Source of the DNA: Mesorhizobium sp.
GTDB lineage: Bacteria > Pseudomonadota > Alphaproteobacteria > Rhizobiales > Rhizobiaceae
Direction of reading: 5' to 3'
DNA: 49,960 nucleotides
Assembly: GCA_004017275.1 (NCBI GenBank)
Contig: SAKE01000030.1
Span: 1-49,960 of the forward strand
Shown: one piece after another, positions 1-8,254 of the stretch
Layout of the letters: every line of letters starts with the position of its first letter
Numbering within the stretch: position 1 is the first letter of the stretch
The notes under the pieces: model-generated
Seen by the model: the letters and a program-made list of their open reading frames with translations, nothing else
Databases searched by the model: none
What the model was told of the DNA's origin: nothing
Made by a program: the position numbers and the translations under genes

Positions 1-919
1 CGTGGATGGTGAAATAGTCGACGCCTTGCTCGGCCTGCTCGATCAGCGTGTCGCGATAGACCTCCCAGTTGAGGTCCTCGGCGATGCCGCCGACCTTTTC
101 GAGCGCCTGATAGAGCGGCACCGTGCCGATCGGCACCGGTGCATTGCGCACGATCCAGTCGCGGATGTTGTGGATGTTGCGGCCGGTCGACAGGTCCATC
201 ACCGTGTCCGCGCCCCAGCGGATCGCCCACACCATTTTTTCGACCTCTTCGGCCATCGATGATGTGACAGCCGAGTTACCGATGTTGGCGTTGATCTTCA
301 CCAGGAAATTTCGCCCGATGATCATCGGTTCGCTCTCTGGATGGTTGATGTTGGCGGGAATGATTGCGCGTCCGCGCGCCACCTCGTCGCGCACGAATTC
401 GGGTGTGACGAAATCTGGGATCGCCGCGCCGAAGGCTTCGCCGTCGCGTTGCAGCTTGCCGCGCATCACCTCGCGGCCGAGATTCTCGCGGATGGCTACG
501 AACTCCATTTCTGGCGTGATGATGCCGGCGCGCGCATAGGCAAGTTGGGTCACCGCCTTGCCCTGCTTGGCCTTGAGCGGCCGATTGCGTATCGGAAATT
601 CCGGTGTCAGGCGCTCGCCGGTGGCGAATCCATTGTCTTCCGGCCGGACGTGGCGGCCGTCATAGGCTTCGACATCGCAACGCGCCGTGACCCATTCGTG
701 GCGAAGCCGGGCAAGGCCTTTTTCGATGCTGGTTTGGACTGATGGATCGGTGTAGGGGCCGGACGGATCGTAGACGGTGACGGGCGGTTCGCCGGCCGTC
801 GGATGGACGGAAATCTCGCGCATCGGCACCCTGATCTGCGGGTAGAGGACGCCGGGCTTGTGGATTTTCCGCGAGGCGGGCAGTGGTCCCGTCGACACGG
901 CGGGGGTGAGGGCATTCAT
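1..919 (-). CDS. thiC: ThiC, phosphomethylpyrimidine synthase (N-terminal half, cut by window edge)
   Basis: ThiC is a radical-SAM enzyme that converts aminoimidazole ribotide to the hydroxymethylpyrimidine phosphate moiety of thiamine. About 306 residues of the N-terminal half are visible; the Fe-S cluster C-terminus lies outside the window. The translation holds family-typical stretches such as GNSAVTSSMAEEVEKMVWA and WGADTVMDLSTGRNIH. The ATG at 917-919 (MNALTPAVSTG) is chosen because the conserved frame begins there and a GGAGCC-like ribosome site precedes it. The TPP riboswitch just upstream supports both identity and start. Thiamine genes are known on Mesorhizobium loti symbiosis islands, so the location fits. 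Confidence 0.95.
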   Translation of the reverse strand, partial: MNALTPAVSTGPLPASRKIHKPGVLYPQIRVPMREISVHPTAGEPPVTVYDPSGPYTDPSVQTSIEKGLARLRHEWVTARCDVEAYDGRHVRPEDNGFATGERLTPEFPIRNRPLKAKQGKAVTQLAYARAGIITPEMEFVAIRENLGREVMRGKLQRDGEAFGAAIPDFVTPEFVRDEVARGRAIIPANINHPESEPMIIGRNFLVKINANIGNSAVTSSMAEEVEKMVWAIRWGADTVMDLSTGRNIHNIRDWIVRNAPVPIGTVPLYQALEKVGGIAEDLNWEVYRDTLIEQAEQGVDYFTIH

Positions 920-1029
920 CGTGAGGCTCCTTTGCTCATGCATTGGAGACCCAGTTCTGTGCCGGAAGGATGAAAAGACGCTTCTGTAGACCTGCTGCAG
1001 CAGGACCTCGGGCGTAAACTCCCGCAAAG

Positions 1030-1132
1030 CGCTTGCACCGTCCCTACGCCAGTATGAACTGGATCAGGTTCAACGGGTCACTGCGCCGCGAAAGCCAGCA
1101 GTATCTCAGCCCCTTACCGGGACTCCCCTGGT
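1030..1132 (-). ncRNA. TPP (THI element) riboswitch upstream of thiC
   Basis: Read on the minus strand, the leader has the hallmark TPP-aptamer order: CCAGGGGAGTCCC, then GGGGCTGAGA, then GACCCGTTGAACCTGATC and CAGTTCATACTGGCGTAGGGA. These match the conserved thi-box helices P2/P3 and P4/P5. It ends roughly 110 bases before the thiC ATG and presumably turns thiC expression down when thiamine pyrophosphate is abundant. Confidence 0.95.
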
Positions 1133-1171
1133 GAATGCCTCAAGTTGAATGGGCCGGTGCTGCTTTGTCAA

Positions 1172-1201
1172 GCGCCTTCGGGCGCCTTCGGGCGCCTTCG
1201 G
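1172..1201 (+). repeat. Three tandem copies of GCGCCTTCGG
   Basis: A perfect 10-base unit is repeated three times end to end, just outside the thiC riboswitch. No coding frame is supported through it. It could arise by slippage; no function is evident. Confidence 0.9.
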
Positions 1202-1260
1202 CCGGTGGCGACGTCCGGCGGCCGGCCGAGCGGAGAGCTCGCGCATGCATCGGGGACAAG

Positions 1261-1488
1261 TCACGCCCCGTAGACCAGGGCTGGAATGGCCAAAGTCTCA
1301 TTCGCTTCGTGAAGGATGGAAAAACTGTATCGGCCATGTGCGTCGAGATCGACCGAGTAGCTCAGGCGGTCACGGATGTGGTTATCCTGGTCGAAGGCGA
1401 CGATTTGCGGCTTCAGCGAGGTGATTTGCACCACGTCCAGGTAGATGGAGTTGCAGATATGATCTGGTCGTCGGGCTGGCAGGTGCAA
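1261..1488 (-). CDS. Possible small hypothetical protein or gene fragment
   Basis: A 75-residue frame contains a protein-like stretch (IYLDVVQITSLKPQIVAFDQ, then DRLSYSVDLDAHGRYSFSIL) with alternating hydrophobic residues typical of beta-strands. No convincing ribosome site or family match was recognised. It may be the remnant of a longer gene, as the surroundings are full of debris. The opposite strand also has open frames here, so this is a weak call. Confidence 0.3.
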   Translation of the reverse strand: MHLPARRPDHICNSIYLDVVQITSLKPQIVAFDQDNHIRDRLSYSVDLDAHGRYSFSILHEANETLAIPALVYGA

Positions 1489-1871
1489 GCGGCCGCTCTA
1501 TTCAGGATGCGGCATCGGCGGCGTTCCCGATACCAATGATATCTTGCGGGCAACTTATGCAATCACCGGCTTCGTAAAACCCGACGGCGGCGGCCGTGTC
1601 CTGGCGCTGAGGATGTGCCGCTGTTCCAGCAGAGAAATCGCGTGGGCGCGGAGTTTTCGCTCTGCGAGGAAGAGTTGACGCAATCGTTTAGCTTGCTTGC
1701 AGTTCGTAGAGACCCGCCTTTGAAAGCAACTAAGCTATTGCATTGATATGTTGGTGCGCGATCGATCGCTACATAGCCGGCCGCCATTATCCGAGTATTG
1801 ATCCGCCGGTGTTCGTGTTGCCGTATATGGCAATCCCTGCGAGATCGTCGCGGCCGGATCGGCCGCACCCT

Positions 1872-2021
1872 CTAGTCATAAAAGGGGAAGCGACCGAGAA
1901 TTCCGCTGCCGAAAACTTCTCTGGCTTGGCTATGCATGCGGTAGATGAGATCGCCGCCTACCGCGACCTGGTCGAGGAAGGCATCGACGCCCAGTTCGGA
2001 CAGCCTGGTTATCGCAATGCG
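1872..2021 (-). pseudogene. C-terminal fragment of an unrecognised protein
   Basis: An open stretch of 49 codons ending in TAG reads like a protein C-terminus (ITRLSELGVDAFLDQVAVGG, then REVFGSGILGRFPFYD). An in-frame TAA lies directly upstream at 2022-2024 and there is no start codon context, so this is a fragment. The parent family is not recognised. The bases between it and the small gene at 2151 hold no other supported feature. Confidence 0.4.
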
Positions 2022-2150
2022 TTAGCGGCTCAGACTTGCGGTCTCGAGAGCGGCCTTTGGGGGTCACCTCTTTTTTGTTTCAGAGGTTGGAAGACGGCTG
2101 CTCGTTACCCAATAGAAATGGCGACTACGGAACGCGATCGATCGCGGCCA

Positions 2151-2414
2151 TCAGGAAACACCTGTCTTCGGCTCAACCTCGACATGGCGTCCGATCGACC
2201 GCAGATATACAGCTATCTCGTCCATGAGATGATCGCGTTCGCCGTAGATCTCAGCAATCCTGCGCAGCTGTGGCTCGACGGACCTCCGTTGCGCCGGCGT
2301 CAAATCAGCATCGCCAAAGACATATCCCAAGTTGCCAATCGCGCAAATGTTGCAGCCGGCCTCCACAACTGCTTGCACGAATGCCGGAATGTCTTTTTCT
2401 TGCATAGTCTTCAT
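2151..2414 (-). CDS. Small hypothetical protein (87 aa)
   Basis: The frame starts at the ATG at 2412-2414 (MKTMQEKDIPAFVQAVVEAG). This start is preceded by GAGAGG at good spacing, so it is preferred over the longer upstream frame, which has a low-complexity leader. The product is short, acidic and predicted largely helical, with the segment GDADLTPAQRRSVEPQLRRI near the middle. There is no signal peptide or membrane segment. It is not recognised as a named family. It stands alone amid debris. Confidence 0.55.
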   Translation of the reverse strand: MKTMQEKDIPAFVQAVVEAGCNICAIGNLGYVFGDADLTPAQRRSVEPQLRRIAEIYGERDHLMDEIAVYLRSIGRHVEVEPKTGVS

Positions 2415-3510
2415 GTCGAACCTCTCGTGAATGGCGTGCTTGCGCGCCCATGCTGCCTTTTCAGCGTGTCCTCTGGGCGGCGCAAGCCTTGAGCGTAATT
2501 GTGCCGGGCAACCTCGACTATCCCGTCTGCCACGCTCTTTAGAGTCGGTGGGGTCTGGTGATTGCAGGCTGGGCCACTCAAAAGCCTGCAAGAAGAAAGT
2601 CATGGCGACCATTGCTCAAGATCGCGAGGGTGCGTGCAAGACCTTCCGTTGGCAGTCATGCACGCTCACCCAGCAACTGGGTATTGAGCAACTGGGTCTC
2701 ACGTCGCGGGTCTCGTGTGCTTCACAGCCGAAAATAAGGTACCACCGTGGCTATTCTCAAGTGCAGGCTACCTCTTCAGGACACGGCGGAGTGCCTTCCG
2801 ACGCACCCCTGGTGCAACGTGCGACCTAACGAGACACATCTCGTTCGCGTTCCCTCGACCTTTCTTCGTATTGCTGCTTGCCCTGCGATTTCAGGCCCTC
2901 TGCTAGCTTCTCGGCCGCTCTTTGGCCTGCAATGTCACTATTCAAGATCATATCCGACATCCCTGGATGGTCATAACCGTAATGCGCATGCAGTTTCCCT
3001 CACGAGCAGCGCCTATCCGTCGATTAGTTCGTCTTCCGGAACCCGAAGCCCTTTTTATCCGGCGTACCTATCCACCATTCAACCGGTATACCTTTCCCAA
3101 CTTTGGCGGACCATTTACCTCAGGCATGATCATCTCGCGTGACATTTTTTTTTGGCGCCATCATCGCACGTGGCATTTTCTAAAAACCAAGACGTGTCAA
3201 TTTGTAAAATCAAGGATGCGGCCGCGCCCGTTGCGAGGATTTGCAGGTAGCTCTTCAGCCCCAACACGATGTGTGAGGCGGCGGTGGAAAAGGCAACCGA
3301 CGGCGTCGACGCGTCCTTTGATGATCGCAAGCGATATGCTTCGTCGCGAGCCCAGATTGCGGTCTCGGGCACAAGGCGAGATCACAGTTCTGCGATCTGT
3401 GGTAACGCGAGCCCGCAAAGCGCCGCTGCGGCCACCGCTTTTGGAATCTGGACGAGATTCGTCGTCGTCTGAGATCAGTTGATCGAGCAGTTCGCGCGCG
3501 CGGGACGCGC
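2415..3510. other. About 1.1 kb without a supportable gene
   Basis: Open frames exist on both strands but have low-complexity, arginine- and serine-rich translations with no start-site context or recognisable motif. One short direct repeat (GAGCAACTGGGT-type, around 2670-2700) is visible. The stretch looks like decayed island DNA. Confidence 0.5.
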
Positions 3511-4033
3511 TTGCGGTGCAGTCTCTCCCGCGAGCTCGCCCGTGACCTTCTCATCGACGACATCCGAGAGCTGCGCGGACGGCCCTATGACCTCGTCGCT
3601 GTCGCCGGCGGCTGGAAGCACCTGACACGGCCGGCCTATGCCGATGCCATCCGCGCCTGCGGAAGCAGCGGGCGTGCCGTGGACCTGACGTGGTCGGACG
3701 TGCTGATGCTGATGTGCATCGGCACTTCCAGCCGATTACCCGCGCCGAATTGTCGTCGGTTTTCGGGAAGTAATCAGTCGCGACCTGATCGGCCATCTGC
3801 GGCACCGGCCTGATCGCGTCGAACCCGCGCAGTCCGACGCCCGGCGCTCCCTACACCTATGTGACGACAAAAGCGTCCTGCTCGAGTTCGGCCTCGACAC
3901 GCTTCGCGATCTCCCGGACTGCGAGGCGCTCGAGGATGCCGGGCTGCTGAGCAGAGATGAGCTGCTTGCTGGTGAAATTATGCCAGAGTTGGCTAGTGGC
4001 CATGAGGATGCGGGTTTGGATACGGAGGAATAG
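3511..4033 (+). pseudogene. scpB: Frameshifted remnant of ScpB (segregation and condensation protein B)
   Basis: Three frames together rebuild the middle and C-terminus of ScpB, the winged-helix partner of the SMC-ScpA condensin. One frame gives RGRPYDLVAVAGGWKH and TRPAYADAIRA. A shifted frame gives PITRAELSSVFGK and then DLIGHLRHR. A further shift at about 3855 gives LLEFGLDTLRDLPDCEALED and GLLSRDELLAGE, ending in TAG. The N-terminal part is missing and there are at least two frameshifts, so no functional protein is expected. Rhizobial replicons often carry additional scpB-like genes, so this may be the remains of an accessory copy. Confidence 0.75.
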
Positions 4034-4112
4034 CTTGGCGCTGCAGACGCTGTGGCCACCGGGCTTGCGAGTGCTTCCAGCTTTCCATAGCGAATCTAGC
4101 GCGCCCAAGGGC

Positions 4113-4140
4113 GTCCGAAATTTGTAGGCAAATTTCGGAC
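4113..4140. repeat. Perfect 12-bp inverted repeat (GTCCGAAATTTG, 4-base loop)
   Basis: GTCCGAAATTTG, the loop TAGG and CAAATTTCGGAC form a perfect hairpin. There is no run of T on either side, so it is not a classical terminator. It lies about 80 bases after the scpB remnant and could be an operator, a terminator remnant or the end of a mobile element. Confidence 0.7.
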
Positions 4141-4541
4141 ATGGACACGGTCAGCGACGTCAAGCAGGCAGCGGTATGCGGCCTCTGCACCGCTGTCGCC
4201 CAAAAATTCGTGGCCATGGGCAAGCCCCACTTGAGACCCCCAGAGAGAACGCTCGTGAGCGATGGAAACGGTTTTGGTCCAAAGCTTGATACAGATGGCC
4301 TGCAGATGGGTGTAGGGTTTCAAAGCGCTCGAAGACGCGCCTTCGCAGAGTTAAAAGTCCGCGACGAACTCGTGTGTCGTTTGTCGCCAACTGCAAATTC
4401 GATAGTTAGCGCAATTATACTGCGCCGAGTCTGCCATCTCGAGCCCCAAGGGTTTGTGAGGCCTCTCGGCTCACCACCGCCTTTGCTAACCGCCGTGATT
4501 CCAAAGACGCGTGCCTTTACGGAGGGGGTCAAACGGCCTAT
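4141..4541. other. Gene-poor stretch upstream of the toxin-antitoxin pair
   Basis: The plus-strand open frame that runs into the antitoxin gene has no family-like sequence here, and the minus-strand frames are also uninformative. It probably holds the promoter of the toxin-antitoxin operon near its end. Confidence 0.4.
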
Positions 4542-4568
4542 ATTATTCTTTATAAGGAGAAGAATAAT
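4542..4568 (+). promoter_or_regulatory. 9-bp perfect inverted repeat bracketing the antitoxin ribosome-binding site
   Basis: ATTATTCTT, the spacer TATAAGGAG and AAGAATAAT form a perfect 9-bp inverted repeat. The spacer contains the Shine-Dalgarno AAGGAG (4554-4559), and the right arm overlaps the first two bases of the ATG at 4567. This could be the operator for autorepression by the antitoxin, or an mRNA hairpin that presents or hides the ribosome site. Confidence 0.7.
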
Positions 4569-5217
4569 GGGCACACTTGCTCGCATCTACACCCCCGCAG
4601 AGGCAGCCGCCGTCAGCGGGATAGGAATCAAGGCCGTGCACAATGCGATCGACAAACGCATTGTCGATACTGTGCCAAGCACTGCTCGGCGCATCGGTGG
4701 GGTCGTCCGACGGGCATTGACCGGCGAGGATTTGCTGCGGCTCAAGCTTTGGTATGGCGTGGGTGCGACATTGCCCGCTGATCGTCGCTACCGCCTGTTC
4801 GAGGAAATCAAAGCTGCCCCAAGGGCCAAGACCGTAAGGGCCGACGACCTGCTGATCGTCGACGTCGCCGAGGCACGTAAACAGCTCAAAGCGCGCATCG
4901 TGGATCTTGATGAAGCGGAGGCCGCCATCGGCCGCGTTAAAGGGGTGATGGGCGGAGAGCCTGTCTTCAAAGGAACCCGCATCCCTGTTCGTATGATCAC
5001 GACGATGCTAGCGCAGGGCGCAGATGAAGCGGAGGTTCTGGAGGGATATCCGAAGCTAACGCCGCGCGTGATTGAGCTCGCCAGAATGTGGGTCGCCGCG
5101 CACCCGGTTCGTGGGCGGCCTAAGAAGCTGGTCGAGCAGGGCGTGAAAATAAAGTCGTCGAAGCGCGTGGTTTTGAAGGGCGACCCAGGTCCGTCGGCCA
5201 GGTCGAGACGCGTGTGA
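4567..5217 (+). CDS. DUF433-family antitoxin (VapB45-like)
   Basis: A 216-residue protein, likely the antitoxin and DNA-binding autoregulator of a type II toxin-antitoxin pair. The N-terminal part (YTPAEAAAVSGIGIKAVHNA) resembles a MerR-like helix-turn-helix. The region from about residue 130 (VMGGEPVFKGTRIPVRMITT, then YPKLTPRVIELARMW) is the characteristic DUF433 domain. The ATG at 4567 is chosen over earlier starts in the same frame because AAGGAG lies just upstream and the conserved sequence starts there. The toxin gene follows 4 bases after its stop. The C-terminal tail is basic (RGRPKKLVEQ and on). Confidence 0.85.
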   Translation: MGTLARIYTPAEAAAVSGIGIKAVHNAIDKRIVDTVPSTARRIGGVVRRALTGEDLLRLKLWYGVGATLPADRRYRLFEEIKAAPRAKTVRADDLLIVDVAEARKQLKARIVDLDEAEAAIGRVKGVMGGEPVFKGTRIPVRMITTMLAQGADEAEVLEGYPKLTPRVIELARMWVAAHPVRGRPKKLVEQGVKIKSSKRVVLKGDPGPSARSRRV

Positions 5218-5221
5218 CCTC

Positions 5222-5599
5222 GTGAGGTTTCTGATCGATGAGTGCCTGCACACGTCTCTGGTTGCGGTAGCCCAAGAACGCGGACATGAAGCAAACCACG
5301 TCAACTGGCTTGGGCTAAGCGGCGAAACCGACTGGGACCTCATGCCGCTCATTATCGATGAGGATTTCACCTTCGTCACCAACAATGCTAAGGACTTCAG
5401 GAAGCTCTATGCCAAAGAACCGGTTCACGCCGGCCTGATTATCGTCGTCCCTCAGGTCGGGCCTGAAAAACAGAGAGAGCTCTTCGATGCTCTCCTCGAG
5501 GATCTTGGCCCAGAGGAATTCCTGATTAATGAAGTTATCGAAATCGAGATCGAAAACGGCATTGCAATCGTAACACGATACGATCTGCCGTCGCCCTAG
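5222..5599 (+). CDS. DUF5615-family PIN-like toxin (VapC45-like)
   Basis: A 125-residue PIN-fold ribonuclease-like protein, probably the toxin partner of the preceding DUF433 gene. The N-terminus MRFLIDECLH carries the first acidic residues. IIDEDFTFVTNNAKDF in the middle is the family's second acidic and Asn-Asp block. The start codon appears to be GTG at 5222 (GTG AGG TTT), 4 bases after the upstream stop, so the two are translationally coupled. This DUF433/DUF5615 gene order is a known toxin-antitoxin arrangement. The RNA target is unknown. Confidence 0.85.
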   Translation: MRFLIDECLHTSLVAVAQERGHEANHVNWLGLSGETDWDLMPLIIDEDFTFVTNNAKDFRKLYAKEPVHAGLIIVVPQVGPEKQRELFDALLEDLGPEEFLINEVIEIEIENGIAIVTRYDLPSP

Positions 5600-5620
5600 C
5601 TGAGGCTGCGCGATCTCCGC

Positions 5621-8254
5621 TTATGACCGACCCGGTTGCCAGTCGCTCATCTGCAAAATGTTACCGCCGAGTTTTGCAAACGCGCGTTGGCGGCAGGAGA
5701 AAACGAGAATCTGCTGATCGTGTGATTGACGATGCAAAGCGTCGAACATGCGCTCGATGCGGTCGTCATCGGAATAAACCAAAGCGTCATCCAGGATAAC
5801 CGGTGTGGGTCGGCCGTCGCGGGCAAGCAAACGGGCGAAGGCCAGACGTGTCAGAACCGAAAGCTGTTCTCGCATGCCGCCACTCAACCTATCGACATCC
5901 TCATCCTGACCATTGCGGCGAACGGTCTGTGGCAACAGTGTGTTCTCGTCGAACACTATGGAGATGTCATCGAATAGCAATCCAAGCAGCGGTCGCAGCT
6001 CGGACATGACCGGCTTCAGATAAAGATCGCGTGCCGTCGAGCGCGCAGCGACCAGCGTCGTGCGCAGCCGGTCGAGGACGGCTTTTTCGAATTCGAAGCG
6101 TCTCGCTCGCTCTCCAGCGATTTCCAATTTTTCTGTGGCCTCGCGCAAAGCTTCTTCCACCGCGTCGTCGGACCGAGTGCGAATATGGCCATTGAGATCG
6201 GCCAGGGTTACACGCAACTGACTTGCTTCCTGTGTGGCGGCATCCTGAACCGAACGGGCGCGGCGCAGAACGGCTTCAGCGCTGGTGAGATCGCGAGCGC
6301 CGTCGCGCAGGGGAGCAGCGCGCATTTCGGCCGCTTCGCGCAGCTTTTGTCGTGCGGTGGCCTCGGTGAGCAGCAAGCGCCCCTTTTCCTCGCGCGCTGC
6401 ATCGGGTCCCAATATGACCTCGAGGCTGGTCAGTTCCGCCTGGATGGTGACATAAGCCGTCTCCGCAGCCATGACAGCCTCGTCGGCATGGCTGCGCAAA
6501 GGCAAGGCCTCGCGCACGCTGTTGCGTGTTGTCGCCACACGCTGCTCGGCTGCGGCATGATGTTGCCGGATCTGTTCTGGATCGACTTTGAGTTCGAGGT
6601 CCCCGGCCCCGAGGGCACTCAGACGAGCAAGCTCCTCGTGTAATTGCTGTATCCCCTTGGGCGCGAGATCGGCAAGTCGCTGACGCGCCAAGCCCAGTTC
6701 GGTAGCTTTGTCGCGCGCTTCCACTAGGCGCTGGCGTGCCGTCCTGAGGCTATCGACACCGAGGGACGCAAGCAGGCTGCGGTGCTTCGCTTCGGCGTCT
6801 TCGATGGTCCGGTCGGCCTGCTGCGGCCGATTCGATCGCAGGGTCAAGGCTCCGATGCCGGCAATATCCAGGCGTACGGTGCCAGCAAAGCTTTGGTCTT
6901 CTGCATGGGGCAAGGGCTTGGCATCGATGGTCACCAAATCGGCGGCGCCGTCCCGGTATTCCATGCATAGCGTCGGCAGGGTTGCCAGGTGAGCTGCACG
7001 AAGGCTGGCGATCTCGATTTCGAGCGCCTGGAGTTGCTCGACAGCTTGTTCCGGCACCGCCAGCATCGCCAGTGCTGCCTCTCCATCTTCGATCTGGGTT
7101 CTGGCGACTTCGGCTTGTTTCAACCGGTTGTCCGAGCCGGCCAGTTGTTCGGCAGCGTCACGCGCCAAAAGAGTCGCATCCAGCCGCGCGAGCAATTCGC
7201 GTGCTTCGCGCTCTTCCAGTTCGGCTGCTTGAACTTCGCCCATCGCTTGTTCGTTTTCGGCAATGGCAGAAGCGCGCCGATCGAGAACCTCACTGCGGCG
7301 AAGCTGCGCAATCGTCGACTGCTGGCGCAAATCCGTGGCTCGTTTGAGCGCGGTCCGAAAACTATCGAGGGCCTGCTGCGCCGCGTCGTGGTGAATTGCG
7401 GCAAGGGCAGCTTCCGCCTCGGCGGCTTTCAAGGCTTCGCTGTGCGATTTGGCGGCCTCGACTGCGGCTTCCGCGGCCGAGATGGCTTCCCGCCGAGTGG
7501 CGCCTTCTTCGGGGTTTTCAAGCTCAGACAGACGCGCCAACGCCATGCGCCGCTTGTCGAGCGAATCGCGCAGACCGGTGACTTCGGCGCTGAGACGCTG
7601 CTCGTCTTTCACCAGCTTGTCACGCTCGTCGAGCGCTGCCGCATAGAGACCGCCGCTCTTGGGACGCAGCGTTGACGTAACCAGGCTATAGAGTTCTTCT
7701 TCACATGCCGCGGCGATTTCGGCCATGCGTCGCCCGCCGGTCAGGGCTTCAACTTCCCTCTGAACCGAGGACAGTAGGCTTTCGCGCACGCGTTTTTCGC
7801 CGTCCTCCTCGCTTTTGCTGCGCCTTTCGATGCCGGTGACCCCTTGGCGAACCCAGAGCAATCCTGCCGGTCCTGCGCTTCCGCCATGGATTAGTTTGCC
7901 GATAAAGGCTTCGGCCTCATCGGCTTGAGCCAACAGTCGCCCGCCGTCGAGGTCAATAACGCTGGCCAGCCTGCCGCCATAAAACTGCTTGGCAAGTCGA
8001 TAGCGTCCTTCTGAAGTGGTGATGTCGGCCTCCACCACCGGATTGCCCCCACTGTAAGGCCGCAACAGTCGCACGCCTTCGGGTGTGCCCGTGTGAGGCT
8101 GGAAAAAGAGTGCGTGCAGCGCTTCGAAGAAGGTTGATTTGCCGAACTCATTGACCGCGCAAAGCACGTTGACGCCGTCGCCGATGTTTTCGATGGCGAC
8201 GCCTTGCCCGGCGAACCGTTTGACGTTGTGGAGCCGAAGGGCCGTAAGTTTCAT
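5621..8254 (-). CDS. SbcC/Rad50-like (YhaN-type) ATPase with long coiled coils
   Basis: This 877-residue protein is built like an SMC/Rad50 ATPase. An N-terminal P-loop (AVNEFGKSTFFEALHAL, residues about 33-49) is followed by several hundred residues of heptad-rich coiled coil. The C-terminal ABC signature LSGGMREQ and Walker B VILDDALVY lie about 100 residues from the end. The first P-loop residue is Ala rather than the usual Gly. No CxxC zinc hook is visible in the coiled-coil apex, unlike true Rad50. The start MKLTALRLHN overlaps the stop of the nuclease gene upstream by four bases (ATGA), so the two are translationally coupled. It likely drives an Mre11-type nuclease with its neighbour, either in DNA-end processing or, given the giant helicase in the same operon, in phage or plasmid defence. 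Confidence 0.85.
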   Translation of the reverse strand: MKLTALRLHNVKRFAGQGVAIENIGDGVNVLCAVNEFGKSTFFEALHALFFQPHTGTPEGVRLLRPYSGGNPVVEADITTSEGRYRLAKQFYGGRLASVIDLDGGRLLAQADEAEAFIGKLIHGGSAGPAGLLWVRQGVTGIERRSKSEEDGEKRVRESLLSSVQREVEALTGGRRMAEIAAACEEELYSLVTSTLRPKSGGLYAAALDERDKLVKDEQRLSAEVTGLRDSLDKRRMALARLSELENPEEGATRREAISAAEAAVEAAKSHSEALKAAEAEAALAAIHHDAAQQALDSFRTALKRATDLRQQSTIAQLRRSEVLDRRASAIAENEQAMGEVQAAELEEREARELLARLDATLLARDAAEQLAGSDNRLKQAEVARTQIEDGEAALAMLAVPEQAVEQLQALEIEIASLRAAHLATLPTLCMEYRDGAADLVTIDAKPLPHAEDQSFAGTVRLDIAGIGALTLRSNRPQQADRTIEDAEAKHRSLLASLGVDSLRTARQRLVEARDKATELGLARQRLADLAPKGIQQLHEELARLSALGAGDLELKVDPEQIRQHHAAAEQRVATTRNSVREALPLRSHADEAVMAAETAYVTIQAELTSLEVILGPDAAREEKGRLLLTEATARQKLREAAEMRAAPLRDGARDLTSAEAVLRRARSVQDAATQEASQLRVTLADLNGHIRTRSDDAVEEALREATEKLEIAGERARRFEFEKAVLDRLRTTLVAARSTARDLYLKPVMSELRPLLGLLFDDISIVFDENTLLPQTVRRNGQDEDVDRLSGGMREQLSVLTRLAFARLLARDGRPTPVILDDALVYSDDDRIERMFDALHRQSHDQQILVFSCRQRAFAKLGGNILQMSDWQPGRS

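Noticed and set aside
1743..2492. 249-codon plus-strand frame
   Set aside because: It runs antisense to more protein-like frames at 1872-2021 and 2151-2414, and its translation is low-quality with no start context.
4141..4566. Long upstream extension of the DUF433 antitoxin frame
   Set aside because: The sequence before 4567 has no family-like pattern, while AAGGAG and the conserved start occur at 4567.
6989..7675. 228-codon plus-strand frame opposite the SbcC-like gene
   Set aside because: It is an antisense shadow caused by high GC and codon bias of the real gene.
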